Program-made: the position numbers and the translations under genes
Source of the DNA: Hawksworthiomyces lignivorus
Taxonomy: Eukaryota; Ascomycota; Sordariomycetes; Ophiostomatales; Ophiostomataceae
Direction: 5' to 3'
DNA: 64,000 nt
Assembly: GCA_002917075.1 (NCBI GenBank)
Contig: NTMA01000115.1
Location: forward strand, 91,001 to 155,000
In this document: one piece after another, positions 1-12,732 of the stretch
Layout: every line of letters starts with the position of its first letter
Numbering within the stretch: the stretch's first letter is position 1
The notes under the pieces: generated by a model
What the model saw: only the letters and a program-made list of their open reading frames with translations
Told to the model about the DNA's origin: nothing
Database searches by the model: none

Positions 1-489
1 GGCGCCCTCAGCATGATGAACGTCTCCACCGGCGCCAGCAACGCCTACGGCTACATTGTCAACCTCTCGGGCGTCAGCACCTTTTTGGTGTGGGGCGGCA
101 TCTCCTTCACGCACATCCGCTTCCGCTCCGCCTGGCGCGCCCAGGGCCACAGCGCCGACGAGCTGCCCTTCAAGTCCTTCCTCTATCCCTGGAACGCCTA
201 CTTTGGCCTCTTCGCCAACGTCTTCCTCGCCCTCATCCAAGGCTGGGCCACCTTTGCGCCCTTCAACGCCGGCAACTTTGTCGACGCCTACATCCTGCTG
301 CCGCTATTCGGAATAATCTTCGTCGGCTACAAACTGCTCTTCCGCACGCACTTCTGGCGCGCGCACGAGGTCGACCTGGTCTCGGGCCGCCGCCGCGACC
401 TGGAGGAGGATAAGGAGATTGCGCAGGGCGATATTGGCCCGTCGGCGTCCATCGTTCCGCTGTGGAAGCGGCTGTGGCAGAATTTCTAA
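1..489 (+). CDS. Amino-acid permease, C-terminal part (cut by window edge)
   Basis: The reading frame is open from base 1 (GALSMMNVSTGASNAYGYIV...) to a TAA at 487-489, so about 162 C-terminal residues of a longer gene are present. The pattern 'GYIVNLSGVSTFLVWGGISFTHIRFR', followed by two more hydrophobic stretches and a short charged cytosolic tail, is typical of the last transmembrane helices of fungal amino-acid permeases of the YAT/APC family. These are plasma-membrane H+-amino-acid symporters. Substrate specificity cannot be read from this end. The N-terminal helices lie outside the window. Confidence 0.85.
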   Translation, partial: GALSMMNVSTGASNAYGYIVNLSGVSTFLVWGGISFTHIRFRSAWRAQGHSADELPFKSFLYPWNAYFGLFANVFLALIQGWATFAPFNAGNFVDAYILLPLFGIIFVGYKLLFRTHFWRAHEVDLVSGRRRDLEEDKEIAQGDIGPSASIVPLWKRLWQNF

Positions 490-1130
490 ATGTACCTAAT
501 GGAATACCGCGTGGAAAGAATATTATGAAAGGATGCATCTCGCTATTCAATTATTTTCTTTTTTATTTCGGATCATCTTCGTCGATACGATACCCTAGTT
601 AGCTTGAGTTATTATTCAAAGTAAAATTTTGAATATTGAACAATATGTCTGTTTGAGATTAAGCAGCAAAAGAATTCTCTATAATTTGTAAGAGGAAAGT
701 TTTACATCTCATTTTCTTTGATCCTCTTCACACCGGACATGAGCGTGGAGGATATGTGAGGCTGTCTGACGGCAACGCTTATTAGGCGGAATTTCCTTCT
801 TGGGAAATCTGAGCCTGGTAAAATAAAAGTCACGTGTAATTACCTAAACAGTCCGCAAGTGGCAGCTCGTCATCAAACAATAAAGTGGACCCTTAATTTA
901 CAGGCAATCGTCAACTGTCAATAGCAAGCTGCACCCATGTAATCAAGCTTGCAGCATTCCGAACTGACGGTTAGGAACGACGACGACTACGAGTGACAAG
1001 CAACGAGCTAAATGGGCGACTGACTCCGAAATTAACGGCATCCACAGACCATCCTGTAACGCATTACCAGCACAGTCCAGCAGCAAGTACACGCAACGAG
1101 GGATAGGGACCGAAGGACAACGGCAAGGCG
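490..1130. other. Intergenic, no gene seen
   Basis: About 640 bases of AT-richer sequence lie between the permease stop and the ClC start codon. I see no convincing coding frame. It should hold the permease 3'UTR and the ClC promoter/5'UTR. An in-frame TAG at 1104-1106 just upstream supports the ClC start at 1131. Confidence 0.6.
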
Positions 1131-4068
1131 ATGCCGTCGCGGTCGTCATCGTTCTTGTCGGGGACGGGGATCAGCACGGGGTTGGCGACGGCACACATAG
1201 GCCACGGCCGACGGCCATCTGTGAGCTCACGGATCTCATTTGCCACATCGGCAGCGGAGCGGGGCGAGCCGGAGAGCGCGCCAGCTGTGGCTGCTGAGCG
1301 CCATCAGATCGAGGAAGAGATCGCCGAGATCAAGAGATATGAGGTAGGGAGCCTTTATTTTCTTTCCTTTCAACCTTTATTTTTTCGTTTATTATTTGAA
1401 GTACTAACTTGTTGGGTTTCCAGGACTTCACAACAATAGGTATAGCTTCTACTCGTTCCATCTAACGACGCCTTTTCGTATCCGCACTGACACGGCACAC
1501 AGACTGGGTCCAGGACGCAGCGCGAGAACAGCTGCGGCGCAAAGCGCGGCGGCAGCATAATGCCGACCTGTACGACCACGGAAAGGTTGACTGGCGGCAC
1601 CGCCTCTGGGAGTCATACGACGCGGCACAGGGCTGGATCGTGGTGACGCTGATCGGTGTGGCCATCGGCTTGAACGCGGCATTCCTGAACATCATCACCG
1701 AGTGGTTGTCGGACATCAAGCTGGGGTACTGCACGACAGCATTTTACCTGAACGAGAACTTTTGCTGCTGGGGAGAGGACAACGGTGAGTCTCGCTTCTT
1801 GCTGCGCTGTCAGCATTATGTTTTTCAATTTCGCTTGCTGGCGTCCAATATGTCTGACTTTTACTAGGCTGCGACGACTGGCACCGCTGGACGGGCTTCG
1901 GGCCGACCAACTACATCCTCTACATGATCTTTGCGACCGCCTTCGCCTTTACGTCGGCGACGCTCGTCCGGTCGTTTGCGCCCTACGCGGCCGGATCAGG
2001 CATCTCCGAGATCAAGGTCATTATTGCGGGCTTCACGATGAAGGGCTTCCTTGGCCTCTGGACGCTGATCATCAAGTCGGTTGCTCTCCCGCTGGCCATC
2101 GCCTCGGGCCTCTCGGTCGGCAAAGAGGGTCCCAGCGTCCACTACGCCGTGTGCACCGGCAACGTCATCTCGCGCCTGTTCGCCAAGTACCGGCGCAACG
2201 CCTCCAAGACGCGCGAGATCCTGTGCGCCTGCGCGGCGGCAGGCGTGGCCGTGGCCTTTGGCAGCCCCATCGGCGGCGTGCTCTTCTCGCTGGAGGAGAT
2301 GTCGTCCTACTTCCCGCTCAAGACGCTGTGGCGCAGCTACTTCTGCGCTCTCGTCGCCACCGCCGTGCTGGCGGCCATGAACCCCTTCCGCACGGGGCAG
2401 CTAGTCATGTTCCAGGTGCACTACGACCGGTCGTGGCACTTCTTCGAGACGGTCTTCTACATTATCATCGGCATCTTCGGCGGCCTGTACGGCGCCTTTG
2501 TCATCAAGTGGAACCTGCGCGCCCAGGCGTTCCGCAAGAAGTATCTGGCCAACTACGCGGTGCTCGAGGCGACGCTGCTCGCGGCGGCCACCGCCGTCGT
2601 CTGCTACCCCAACGTGTTCCTGCGCATCGACATGACCGAGAGCATGGAGATTTTGTTCCTCGAGTGCGAGGGCGCCGAGGACTACCAGGGCCTGTGCGAG
2701 GCGCCCAACCGCGCCTGGAACGTGGCCTCGCTGGTCGTGGCCACGCTGCTGCGCATCTTCCTCGTCATCATCTCCTATGGCTGCAAGGTGCCCGCCGGCA
2801 TCTTCGTGCCCTCCATGGCCATCGGCGCCTCCTTTGGCCGCACCGTCGGCATCGTCGTCCAGGCGCTGCACGAGGCGTTCCCCGCCAGCGCCTTCTTCGC
2901 CGCCTGCGAGCCGGAGGTGCCCTGCATCACGCCCGGCACCTACGCCTTCCTCGGCGCCGCCGCCGCCCTCAGCGGCATCATGCACCTGACCGTGTCCGTC
3001 GTCGTCATCATGTTTGAGCTGACGGGCGCGCTGACCTACATCCTGCCCACCATGATCGTCGTCGGCGTCACCAAGGCCGTCAGCGACCTCTGCGGCAAGG
3101 GCGGCATCGCCGACCGCATGATCTGGTTCAGCGGCTTCCCCTTCCTGGACAACAAGGAGGAGCACAACTTTGGCGTGCCCGTGTCCCAGGCCATGATCGG
3201 CGACGTCACCGCCCTGCCGGCCACCGGCATGACCCTGGCCGCCGTCGACCGCCTGCTGGCCCAGGGCAAGTACCAGGGCTTCCCCGTCGTCGAGGACCCG
3301 GACACCCGCGTGCTCGTCGGCTACGTCGGCCGCACCGAGCTGCGCTACGCCGTCGACCGCTTCCGCCGGGCCGCCGGGCCCCTGAACCCGGACACGCGCT
3401 GCCTCTTTGTGCCGCCGGCCGAGCTGGCTGCGTCGTCGGCGGCGGCTGGCGCGGCCGTCTTGGCGTCGCCCACGACGCCCGCAGGCGGCGAGTTCCCCGA
3501 CATGGCCGCCGTCATCGAGGACCCGAGCCTCAGCAGCGCGAACGCACCCACCACTAGCGGCGGCAGCAGCAGCAGAGGCCCGCACCACGTCCTGGCGGGC
3601 AACGCACCCGCCGTGGACTTTAGTCGCTACGTCGACCGCACTCCGGTGACCGTGCACCCGCGGCTGCCGCTGGAGACGGTCATGGAGCTGTTCCAGAAGA
3701 TCGGCCCGCGGGTCATCCTGATCGAGCACTGCGGCCGGCTCTCGGGCCTAGTGACGGTCAAGGACTGCCTCAAGTACCAGTTCAAGGCCGAGGCGGCCGA
3801 GAACACGCGCGGCGCGGAGAACAGCGGGCTGGCCGAGACCCAGGAGCAGCTGCTCTGGGGCAGCATCCAGTGGCTGGCCGCGTGGGTCGCCGACAAGGTG
3901 CACGGCCTGTCTGGCGGGCGCATCCAGCTGGGCAGCGGCGGGTACCCGCCCAGCAGTGGCGGGCTAGGCGGAGGATCCGGGAGCGGCGGCCGCGGAAGCA
4001 ATGACCAGATTATACTGGACGGGACAGAAGACGTAGAAGATGAGGGGGTGGAGCTGGAGTCAAGGTAA
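1131..4068 (+). CDS. ClC-family chloride/proton antiporter with CBS pair
   Basis: Exons 1131-1343, 1424-1439, 1503-1784 and 1868-4068 join to 903 codons plus stop. The second exon is a 16-nt micro-exon. The N-terminus is cytosolic, followed by the multi-helix ClC channel domain and two CBS domains near residues 608-670 and 758-815. Visible motifs are GSGISEIK (~214; most homologues have P where this has S), GKEGPSVH (~254) with the external gating glutamate, LFSLEEMS (~312) with the internal proton glutamate, and KVPAGIFVPSMAIGA. Keeping both glutamates points to a 2Cl-/H+ exchanger of the endosomal/Golgi Gef1/ClC-3-5 type rather than a channel; that is inference from the family. A serine/glycine-rich linker separates the CBS domains and the tail is G/S-rich. 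The start is chosen because of an upstream in-frame stop and good continuity with the family. Confidence 0.93.
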
Positions 4069-4698
4069 TGGCCTGATGAGACAGGATTCTGACTGGGCTT
4101 GTATTTTTTTTCCTTCCCTCTCGTTTTGTCACATAGAGAGCGAACGGACTTGGAAATAGATGATTTGCTGAATGCAAACAAGAAGCTGCGTGAGATCCAT
4201 TGATGCATTAGTGCTTGTCACAGGGCGGAGAGGATCTGCCATGGCAAAAATGGTGTCTGCTTGTCTTTGCTAGGGCGCGGCGGCGTGTGCTTTTCTTGCA
4301 TGCCGCATGTGCTAACGCCGAGCTCCGATATGGTGGCGCCGGCAAGCCCGTTTGGCTGGGATGAGGGGAGAAACCAGTTGTTCCCCTTGCGAAGACAGCG
4401 GGGTTAGCTACGTAAAATAGTTCTCGTACTTATAAGGGGCGAACTAAGCCCTGTAGTGGACAAAAGAGGAAGCTGATCGCTGAAAGTCGCCTGAGAACTG
4501 GAGAAAGTAGCTGAAGAGATTTTCGCGGCGACGATAGACTTGCGACTGGGAATTCTTGTATATGTGAGGAGTCGAGCCGCTTTGTCCTCTCTAGCATGCT
4601 TGTATAAAACTGTCTGGAGCTCAATTGACTTTTTGTGGATGCTCAATTGCTCTTTCATACTGCACACTGTAAACACATAGCATATCGTTCTTACGGCC
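4069..4698. other. Intergenic, no gene seen
   Basis: About 630 bases between ClC and the decarboxylase. Minus-strand open frames here (4404-4880) cross the decarboxylase start and its intron and show no recognisable protein. It likely contains the ClC 3'UTR and the decarboxylase promoter. Confidence 0.55.
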
Positions 4699-6402
4699 AT
4701 GGATGATAACCAGTTCCGCGAGGCCGCTACGGCCTCAATTGAAGAGAGTGAGTGAAGTCTGAGCGCGAAGTATAGGCCATGATGAAAAAAAGAAGAAGTA
4801 GAGATTGAAGAAGAAGATGAAGTTGAAGTCGAAATCTGGTGTTGTCCTTCGGGCTGACGCAATTCCTTTGCAGTTATCAAATACTATGCCAGCCTCGGCG
4901 AGAGGCCGGTGGTCTCGACCGTCGAGCCGGGCTACCTGCGCAAGCTGCTGCCCGAGGCGGCGCCCGAGGAGGGCGAGCCCTGGGCGGCCATCCAGCGCGA
5001 CGTCGAGGACAAGATCGTGCCGGGCATCACGCACTGGCAGTCGCCCAACTTCTTCGCCTTCTTCCCCTGCCCCTCCAGCTACCCCTCCATCCTGGGCGAG
5101 CTGTACTCGGCCACCTTTGCCGCCGCCGCCTTCAACTGGATCTGCAGCCCCGCCGTCACCGAGCTCGAGACCGTCGTGCTCGACTGGCTCGCCCGCCTGC
5201 TGGGCCTGCCCCACGAGTACCTCTCCACGGGGCCCACCCTCGGCGGCGGCGTCATCCACGGCACCGCCTCCGAGGCCGTCATGACCACCATGACCGCCGC
5301 CGCCGACAGGTACCTGCGCGCCGTCCTCGAAAAGGACCTCGCCGGCAAGTCCGACGAGGAGCAGGAGGACCTGCGCGCCCTGCGCCGCACCCGCCTCGTC
5401 GCCCTCGGCAGCTCCGCCACCCACTCCTCCACCAAGAAGGCCGCCCAGGTGCTCGGCCTGCGCTTCCGCGCCGTGCCCGTCCGCGCCGCCGACGGCTACC
5501 GCATGACCGCCGACGGCCTGCGCCAGACGCTCGCCGCCGTGCGCGCCAAGGGCCTCGAGCCCTTCTTCCTGACCGCCACCTTTGGCACCACCGACACCTG
5601 CGCCGTCGACGACTTCCCTGCCATCGCCGACGCCCTGGCCGCCGACCACCGCGCCGCCGGCCTGCCCGCTGACGCCGACGTCTGGGTCCACGTCGACGCC
5701 GCCTACGCCGGCTCCGCGCTCGTCCTGCCCGAGACCCAGGCCTCCTTCTGCCCCGGCACCACCGTCGGCACCGCCGTCCTGCGCCGCTTCCACAGCTTCA
5801 ACACCAACATGCACAAGTGGCTGCTCACCAACTTTGACTGCTCCTGCCTCTTCGTCCGCGACCGCCGCTGGCTCGTCGCCGCCCTTAGCGCCGACGCCCA
5901 CTACTACCGCAACGACTACAGCGACGGCGGCCTCGTCACCGACTACCGCGATTGGCAGCTCCCCCTGGGCCGCCGCTTCCGCAGCCTCAAGGTCTGGTTC
6001 GTCCTGCGCACCTACGGCGCCGCCGGCCTGCGCGCCTACATCCGCCGCTCGCTGGCCATGAGCGGGGACTTCGCCGCCAGCCTGCACGAGCGCCAGGAGC
6101 TCTTCGAGATCATCACCGGCCCGCGGTTCGCGCTGACCGTGTTTCGAGTCGCCCCTCAGTCGCCCGACGAGGATATAGATACCACCTCAGCGCGCACCCG
6201 CCGCGTCTACGAGGCCGTCAACGCGGCCGGTAAGATTTGGGTGACGGCCACCAATCTTGAGGGTAAGGGTTTTGCCATCCGCGTCATGACGGGTAACTTC
6301 TCGACCCAGCCCGAGCATGTTGCGGGAGCGAGCCGGCTCTTCATCGAAACGACGGAGAAAGTCTTGGAAGAAGAGAAGACTGCAGCGTCAGCAGCCTCAT
6401 GA
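4699..6402 (+). CDS. PLP-dependent group II (aromatic amino-acid type) decarboxylase
   Basis: Exon 1 is 4699-4747 (MDDNQFREAATASIEE...) and exon 2 is 4874-6402; together they encode 525 aa, the usual size for this family. The domain carries the family hallmarks THWQSPNFFAFFP near the N-terminus, HVDAAYAG in the middle, and NMHKW with the Schiff-base lysine at K331. Members decarboxylate L-Dopa, tyrosine, tryptophan or related amino acids in the cytosol. The sequence alone does not fix the substrate. The first exon is needed because the long exon's frame is open upstream of its first in-frame GTG. The intron has GTGAGT and TTTGCAG ends. Confidence 0.92.
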
Positions 6403-6742
6403 TGAAAAGCCGAGGTTGTAGCTTGTGAAATATCTCATGATATCTTGTTTTTGCAAATATACAAGCTATGCTGCTTATAATCTAGAGCTAGAATAGACAT
6501 TTTTTTTGCAACAAGCCCACATGCGATGAGGATAAGCCCCTGAATATTGGGGAACGATGTATAATATAACGCCACTAAATATCAATATGCTGCGTTTCTC
6601 GTGTTCTAGAAGAGCATGCCTCGTCCAAAGAAAAAAATACAGTCCGAAACTCCGAAAACATGCCAAAAATTTCCAAATCAGACATTAGATAACAAAAGTT
6701 CATGCCTGCCAAACCCCTATTGCAAACCAGCAACAGTAAAAA
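6403..6742. other. Short AT-rich spacer between convergent genes
   Basis: About 340 bases between the plus-strand decarboxylase stop and the minus-strand NTE1 stop. It is AT-rich and presumably holds both 3'UTRs. No coding or RNA gene is visible. Confidence 0.6.
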
Positions 6743-9700
6743 TCAAATGCTTGCACGCCGCGGCGCCATAGTCCGTCTCAACGCCTTCTTCTCTGCCGTC
6801 TCCTCGATTAGTGGGAGAATTCCTTTATCGCGCAGCTTCTGCAAGAAATCTTTCCCGTAGTCATAGCCGACTCGGACGATCTCATCAAACTTGGCAAATT
6901 CTAGTGTTCCGTAATCATCAATAGGAGGTCGCATGTAAATGCAACCAGGCATCGTTTTGGCCCGTTCCAACGCGTCCACGCTGGAGACGTAGGCCAACCG
7001 CGCCTGGATTTCTGCGAGAGTTGGTGGATTTGGCGTCGAAGACAGCGGATTCCACCTATTTACAAAAGCCCAAAATCCAGAAAGAGTGTCGCCGAACGCC
7101 TGGGGCGTGTCATCGTCTAATGCACCCACGTCGACCGCGAAAATGATATCCACTCCCAAGCCTTTCATATGCGAGACAGTCAAATTATCCACATAGCCAC
7201 CATCGAGTAGCATGCTCCCTTCATCGCAGAGAGGTGGCAGCAAGCCTGCGAGCGACATGGAAGCTCGCACATACCGCCATGCATAGCCGCTTGTGTGGAA
7301 CTCGACGCGGCTCTTACTGATATTGGTAGTGTTGCAATAGAACTCGAGCCAGAAGTCTTCGATCTGCGCCTTACCAAAAGACTTAAAGATGCCACGGTTG
7401 AATTCATGGCCTGTCGTATAAGATGCAGACGGGTAGGTCAAGTCCAGTGCAAATCGCCAAATACTGGCCATTCGGCCGGCGAACTTCTTAGCCAACCCAA
7501 ATATGGGTACAACGTCTGCGTGTCGCGCATATAGCGCTCCAATAAACGATCCGATAGACGTTCCACCGACAACATCAATTGGGATACCAGCCTCCTCTAA
7601 TGCTCGGATAATACCAATCTGAGCAATACCGCGCGCACCTCCACCACCGAGAACAAGGCCAATGGATTTGCCGGTGAGTCTACGAGCAAGCCGATGGAAG
7701 TCACCCTTGAAAGGCGCATCAGGAGAATAGAAAGGGCTGTGTCGCACTTTGCGGGACGTGTATTTCTGAATCTCAGCTTGTAGAGTCTGCACTCGCTCTT
7801 TCAAGCTGGGCCCAAACCGCTTTGGCGGTTGATGGATTGGTACGTTTTGAGATTGGAATGCCATCTGCACGTGATAATGACCACCATTGATCCAGACACG
7901 GTTTTTCAACCATGACCGGGTCAGGCCCGAGGATGAGTATCGCTCGGCATGTAGAAGTACCAAAACTTTGCGCGCTGTTGATTTCATTCCCAGCATAAAT
8001 CGTTCGTACTCCCCTATTTCAGGCGAGCTTTCTGCGAGTCCGACCAGAAGAATACAATCCGCTTGGGTGATACACGTCTGTGTCCAAGGAGAGTTCACGC
8101 TCGTATCTGCATGGTTGTGTAAATCCAGCGTCAGCGATTAAGCAAGATATAATAAGATGTAAGACAGTAGTATGTAAAGGGAATGCGAAGAGTCAGGAAA
8201 AAATTAGAGTTTACGTTTGCCATCCTCGACGTGCTATTGCTCGCCTATGGAACTGAAAGTTTCTCATCATGCAACGCAGAAAAATGTGCAAGTGCTAAAG
8301 GAAATGATGCAATCGAATCACTTACCTGCAATATAGACGACGAGGCTGTATTTTTCTTCGAGATCGGCGAGATACTGTGAGAGCTTCAACTTGCCCATCT
8401 TGTTGAAGGCGTACTTTCCAAGATGATTCAAAATCGAGGCTTGGTTTAGTGATGTAGCGCCATTTGGAGTTCCCACTTGACTAAGTGCGTTCATCAACTT
8501 GTTGCCAAATTCCACCACCGGGACTCCTGATGTCACGGGCAAGATGGCAACAGTACGCAGGTTTTCAGTAGATGAGCCTTTGTCAATGGAGGTGGAAGCG
8601 GCTGTCCCGTCAACGCTAAGCGCAGAAGTTGGGTTATCCATGAGATTTCTCATGCGGGAAGCGATGATTTTTGAAATCTTGATCGTGATATTCGGGTGTT
8701 CTTGTGCTAGGCTGTTGAACAGAGTCCGAGGAAATTTGACCAATTCAGTATCCCGGATAGCATGCAAAGTTCCCGGTCGCGCCGATTCAGTCAGCACTTC
8801 TAGTTCGCCGACACTGTCTCCCTGACCAAACTCGGCGCGGACTGCCACACCTCCATCCTTGCGCTCGTCGACAAGACGAAGCCGGCCATTCAATACTATG
8901 TATATGGCTTCGCTTTCCTGGTTCTTGTGGAAAATCACTTGGCCAGCATTGACCTGAAGCCATTCAAGAGCAAAGTCAATGTGAAGAATGAGCCGTGGCA
9001 AGATGTGCGTAAGCCGCTTTGCCATAGTGAGCAGGACAATCGGATACCGGTCCACGATCCTTTCAATAGATGCACGCGGCAAGAAGCCCACGTAGACGTC
9101 TGTCTTGGCCACCACGTCCATGAATGAGCGATAAGAAGACACTGTGCCAATATAACCCGCAAGACAGCCTGGTTTGATAAGAGCAACGCTTCGTCTCGCT
9201 AACTTTCCCTTCTTTTGGCCCCCCGTCGAGAGTCTACCACCTTTCTCAGCATCTGACGGTTTCGTAGATCGCTTTGCGTTGGCATGGAAAGGATCTACGT
9301 CTGGCGCAAATGGAGATTCTGGCTGAACAGGAACCGATGAGGAAGATTCGAAAATATCAGCTGGAGATGACCCTGCCGATGCCGGTCTTGCAGGCATGCA
9401 AATGTCCAGAAACCCGTCAATGACGTAGTATAGCCCAGGGTTGCGCTCGCCTTGTTCTACGAGCACGGACCCTTTGGGGAAGAAAACAATCTCGGCTTCG
9501 TCGACCATGTCATGAGCTAGCGCCTGAACACTTGGAGGCGTGCTTGTGGCAGCACCGCCAGATGTCATAGATTCGGCATCGCCATCAGCCGAGCCGCCGA
9601 ATGGATCCATGAAGCCAAATGCATTGTTGGTAAAAACCGCTTTCTGCCGGACGTTGTCGTACGATACGAGCCGAGGAGAGGCCTCAATGGACTCTGTTCC

Positions 9701-11710
9701 TCGAGGCGTGGCAGAAGTAGAATTCAAACCAATGGCTTTTAACATACACTCAAGAATCGATTCACGGAGAATATTCTCCTCGTCGAGCCCTTCTCGCGAG
9801 TCGATCGAACCTCGCCCGGCATGTCTTTGCGTAGCGAATGGGTCGAACGCCCTTTGTGCCAGAGGAGAAGTCATCACTGCTCCGTCTGACTGAAACGGGT
9901 CAGATCCAAATTGTGGACCTCCAGTTGAGGTGAGAGAACTTGTCGAACGGTCGGCACCGACCGGATTGACAGACAATGCTGAGTTTGCCAAAAGGTCGCC
10001 AGGGTTGTTGCTGGAGGTGTGGTTAATGTCCTGCGCGCCCGCATTCGACGGAATAGCAGCCGAAGACAGCCGCTGTCTTGACAAGGCATGAAGGGCAGCC
10101 TCTTTACGAAGTGTCGTGGCCGACCGCTTGCGCCGCCCAGCTGCGGGGTTGTGTAGCGCAATCCCCTTGCCCAACAAATCCTCCCCAATTCGTTCCCGTT
10201 CGCGAGAGAACTTCTCCTTGAGTCGGTCCAAAGGATCTCCTCTGAGATAATTTGGCAACTGACACATTGTGAATTTGATCATGTTCTCTTCTGTTTCCAA
10301 GACTTCTCCGGACAGCCCAAGGTAGCTATAGGCTGTAGCTAGCGTAACTCGCTGAAAACGAGACAAAATAACATGGACGATATGTGCGGTTGCTTTTGGG
10401 TAAATGCGGATAAGGCGACGGAAAGCGCTTGCAGGAATAATTGCAATTGTCGTGTCGACGGTCGCTCTGGCGATAATGTCGGGATGGACAGAGTTTGTCA
10501 TAGCCCGTTTCAGCTGTGGACGCTGCAAGCGGTCAGGAGGCGGGTCCAGCGTCATAGGCGGAACACGCGGAAGCTCGGAGCCAGCAGAAGCCGTTCTAGA
10601 AGACGCCAACATGTCAGGCGCACCGACCAAGCCACCCGGAGAGAACGGCGGTGTCTTGGAGAGCGGAGCACGCGGGTCGCGTGGTGGCTGAAAGCCAGCA
10701 CTGACAGGGAATCTCGACGACTGGCCACGAGAGCCGATGGCTGGAGTAGACTGGCTGCTGTCGTCCTCTGAGAGTCGAAGGTTGACGTCTTCTGTGAAGA
10801 GAGACATCAAAGAAAAGAGCGACGACATCGGGGCGCCGTTGCGGACTTCCGTCAAGAGCTGGTAGCGCTGGTGGCCTGGAGCAGAGCTGTCGTTGTCGTC
10901 ATCGTCACTCGATGAAGTCTCCAGCGACGGACCGCGACGTGAATCAACATGGGCGTGACGGTCGTGGCTGTGGCCGGACGATTTGACAAAAATTTCGACC
11001 AAGCCGTCCACGACAATGCAAAATCCTTTCTCTTCCTCAAGGTTGAGAGTCTCGCCGGCGATAAGTTTCCGGGTCATCATGCTGCGGGTGAGCTCGTGAA
11101 ACACAGGTCGTTCCAAATAGCCAAAAATCTTGATGGCGCTGAGGAATTCGTCTAGGTAATTTGAGAGACCTGATTTGGTGCCTTCGTCGTGCGTGTCCGG
11201 GAACAGATCAATGTCCGGCTCCTTCCGCTGCGGCTCTGGCGGAAGGCGCGCGTACATGTTGAGGTAGCGGTACCTCACGAACCAGCTAATAGCAGAGAAA
11301 ATGCCAACACAGATGATCATTCTGAAGAGACTGTTAGAATTGCAAAGGCAATGACAAAAGGGAAAGAGAGTGAGGATAAGCAGTATATAAACATACAGCG
11401 TAGTCGCGTTCATCGTTACGGTTAACGTTGTTGAAAACAGCGCGAAGAGAAGCGTCGGCAGCGAAAACGTCGCCACCTTTATCACGAAGTACAAGATGGT
11501 GGAGATAACATGCAAAATGGTAAGAATGAGCCTCGCAAAGAGGCCAATCCAAGAGGACGAGCCATGGCTGGCGGCGACGTCGCTGGCGGTAGAAACGGCC
11601 GAGGACAGGGCAGCTTTGGGGGCCTCAGCGGCAGCAGAAATGCTGCGCGCGATTGCCGCGCTGAGGGTTGCCGCAGCCGCCGCTGTGGTTGTGTTCAAGG
11701 AACTCATCAT
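6743..11710 (-). CDS. NTE1: Lysophospholipase NTE1 (neuropathy target esterase homologue)
   Basis: Minus-strand exons 11710-11397, 11321-8326 and 8106-6743 give 1557 aa. The first intron (75 nt; donor GTATGT, branch CTAAC, acceptor TTCAG) is in frame and could be mistaken for coding, but removing it restores the conserved NATTLMII...FVRYRYLN membrane segment. The order is N-terminal transmembrane helices (to ~150), cyclic-nucleotide-binding-like domains (about 190-480 interrupted by low-complexity insertions, ~715 and ~900), then a patatin domain with GGGGARG (~1252), the nucleophile motif GTSIG (~1283) and the DGG dyad motif (~1407). The family deacylates phosphatidylcholine and lysophosphatidylcholine at the ER, giving glycerophosphocholine. 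It runs convergently with the decarboxylase and divergently from SUI2. Length and catalytic motifs are complete. Confidence 0.96.
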
Positions 11711-12732
11711 CTACTTCTCGGCTGCAAAGCTCATGCAGCGGGTGAAAAATGCAGCCGCATTGTGTATGGGAGGCGCGCCAAGCTCCAGCAGATAGGTGAG
11801 CTTCTCAGCTCATGCTCAAGGCGAAATAAGAAGATCCTCGTTCGATCAGTCTTGTCGTGTGTGGTTTTAAAGGAACCAGTGGTCGAGGAGGCCTTCATCA
11901 AATATGTGTCCGGATACGAAAGTGGAAGAAAGAAGAGAGAGGAGAGAGAGAAGAGAAGGAAAACAGCGGGAAAACAGCTAGAAAATTCCTGTCCTCTTTT
12001 ATTTTCACAGGCATATGACGCCGCTGCATCAAAAGGGAAGGAGCTGGTGGAGCTCTCTCAAGTTACATAAGCTGCCCACAAGCCCGCGAGCCGAGCTGCC
12101 ACTGCTCCTTCCCCTTGTGGCACATGCCAGTGAGGCAAAGCAACAAACTAAAATATGGAAATAGAATAAATAAAATTAAACTGAATAAAAAATAAAAATT
12201 AGTAAAAATAAAAATATACCGGATTTACATTGTTCCAGAACCCAGGTACAAATGAGGGCTACTGCTACTGAAGAAACCCCACTACTATTACCGCATCAGC
12301 AAAATATACGAGGGAAACTCTTTGGGTAGAAACTTTTGCAGACATTTCGCCTCCCTCGAACTGAAGCAATTTCAGCTGTTTGCCGTACAAAAAAAATTAC
12401 AGAGCTTAGTCGCTGGTTGAGCCAAAACCGCTGTCCTCTAGAAGATCATCTATCCCTCACTGCCCCCCCCCCCCTACGACCCAATTCAAAATCCAAAGTC
12501 CGACCAGTCGCCACGCAGACGGAACAATTGCCAGCGCCGTTTTTGCCCCGCCTACGATCTATTTTTTTCCTCTTTGACTACCAACCTCTGATCCAGGCGC
12601 AACCACAAAACCTCGTTCGATCCACCTGAGAGCTGCATACCACATATCCAACTAGAACCATACACCTATTCTATTTCACGTATTTTACGAAAAACAGCAC
12701 ATATAGGAAGAGAAGGGTTGGATTTCGTCAAG
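11711..12732. other. Divergent promoter region NTE1 / SUI2
   Basis: About 1 kb between the two divergent starts. It contains an A-rich low-complexity tract (about 12160-12220, repeats of TAAAAA type) and a run of twelve C at 12463-12474. Open frames at 11510-12070 are antisense shadows of NTE1 running into the 5' region. No separate gene is supported. Confidence 0.6.
12161..12219. repeat. A/T low-complexity tract
   Basis: A stretch built almost only of A and T with repeated ATAAA/TAAAAA units, in the NTE1-SUI2 promoter region. It could be a nucleosome-excluding poly(dA:dT)-like element; that is inference. Confidence 0.6.

Noticed and set aside
2401..3729. 442-codon antisense frame over the ClC gene
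   Set aside because: It is a codon-bias shadow of a GC-rich gene with low-complexity Gly/Ala/Asp composition and no domain.
4735..6087. 450-codon antisense frame over the decarboxylase
   Set aside because: It is Gly/Ala/Val/Glu-rich shadow coding opposite a well supported enzyme.
12590..12640. GTTCGATCC resembling a tRNA B-box
   Set aside because: No matching A-box or acceptor-stem pairing is found at the right distance, so no tRNA gene is called.
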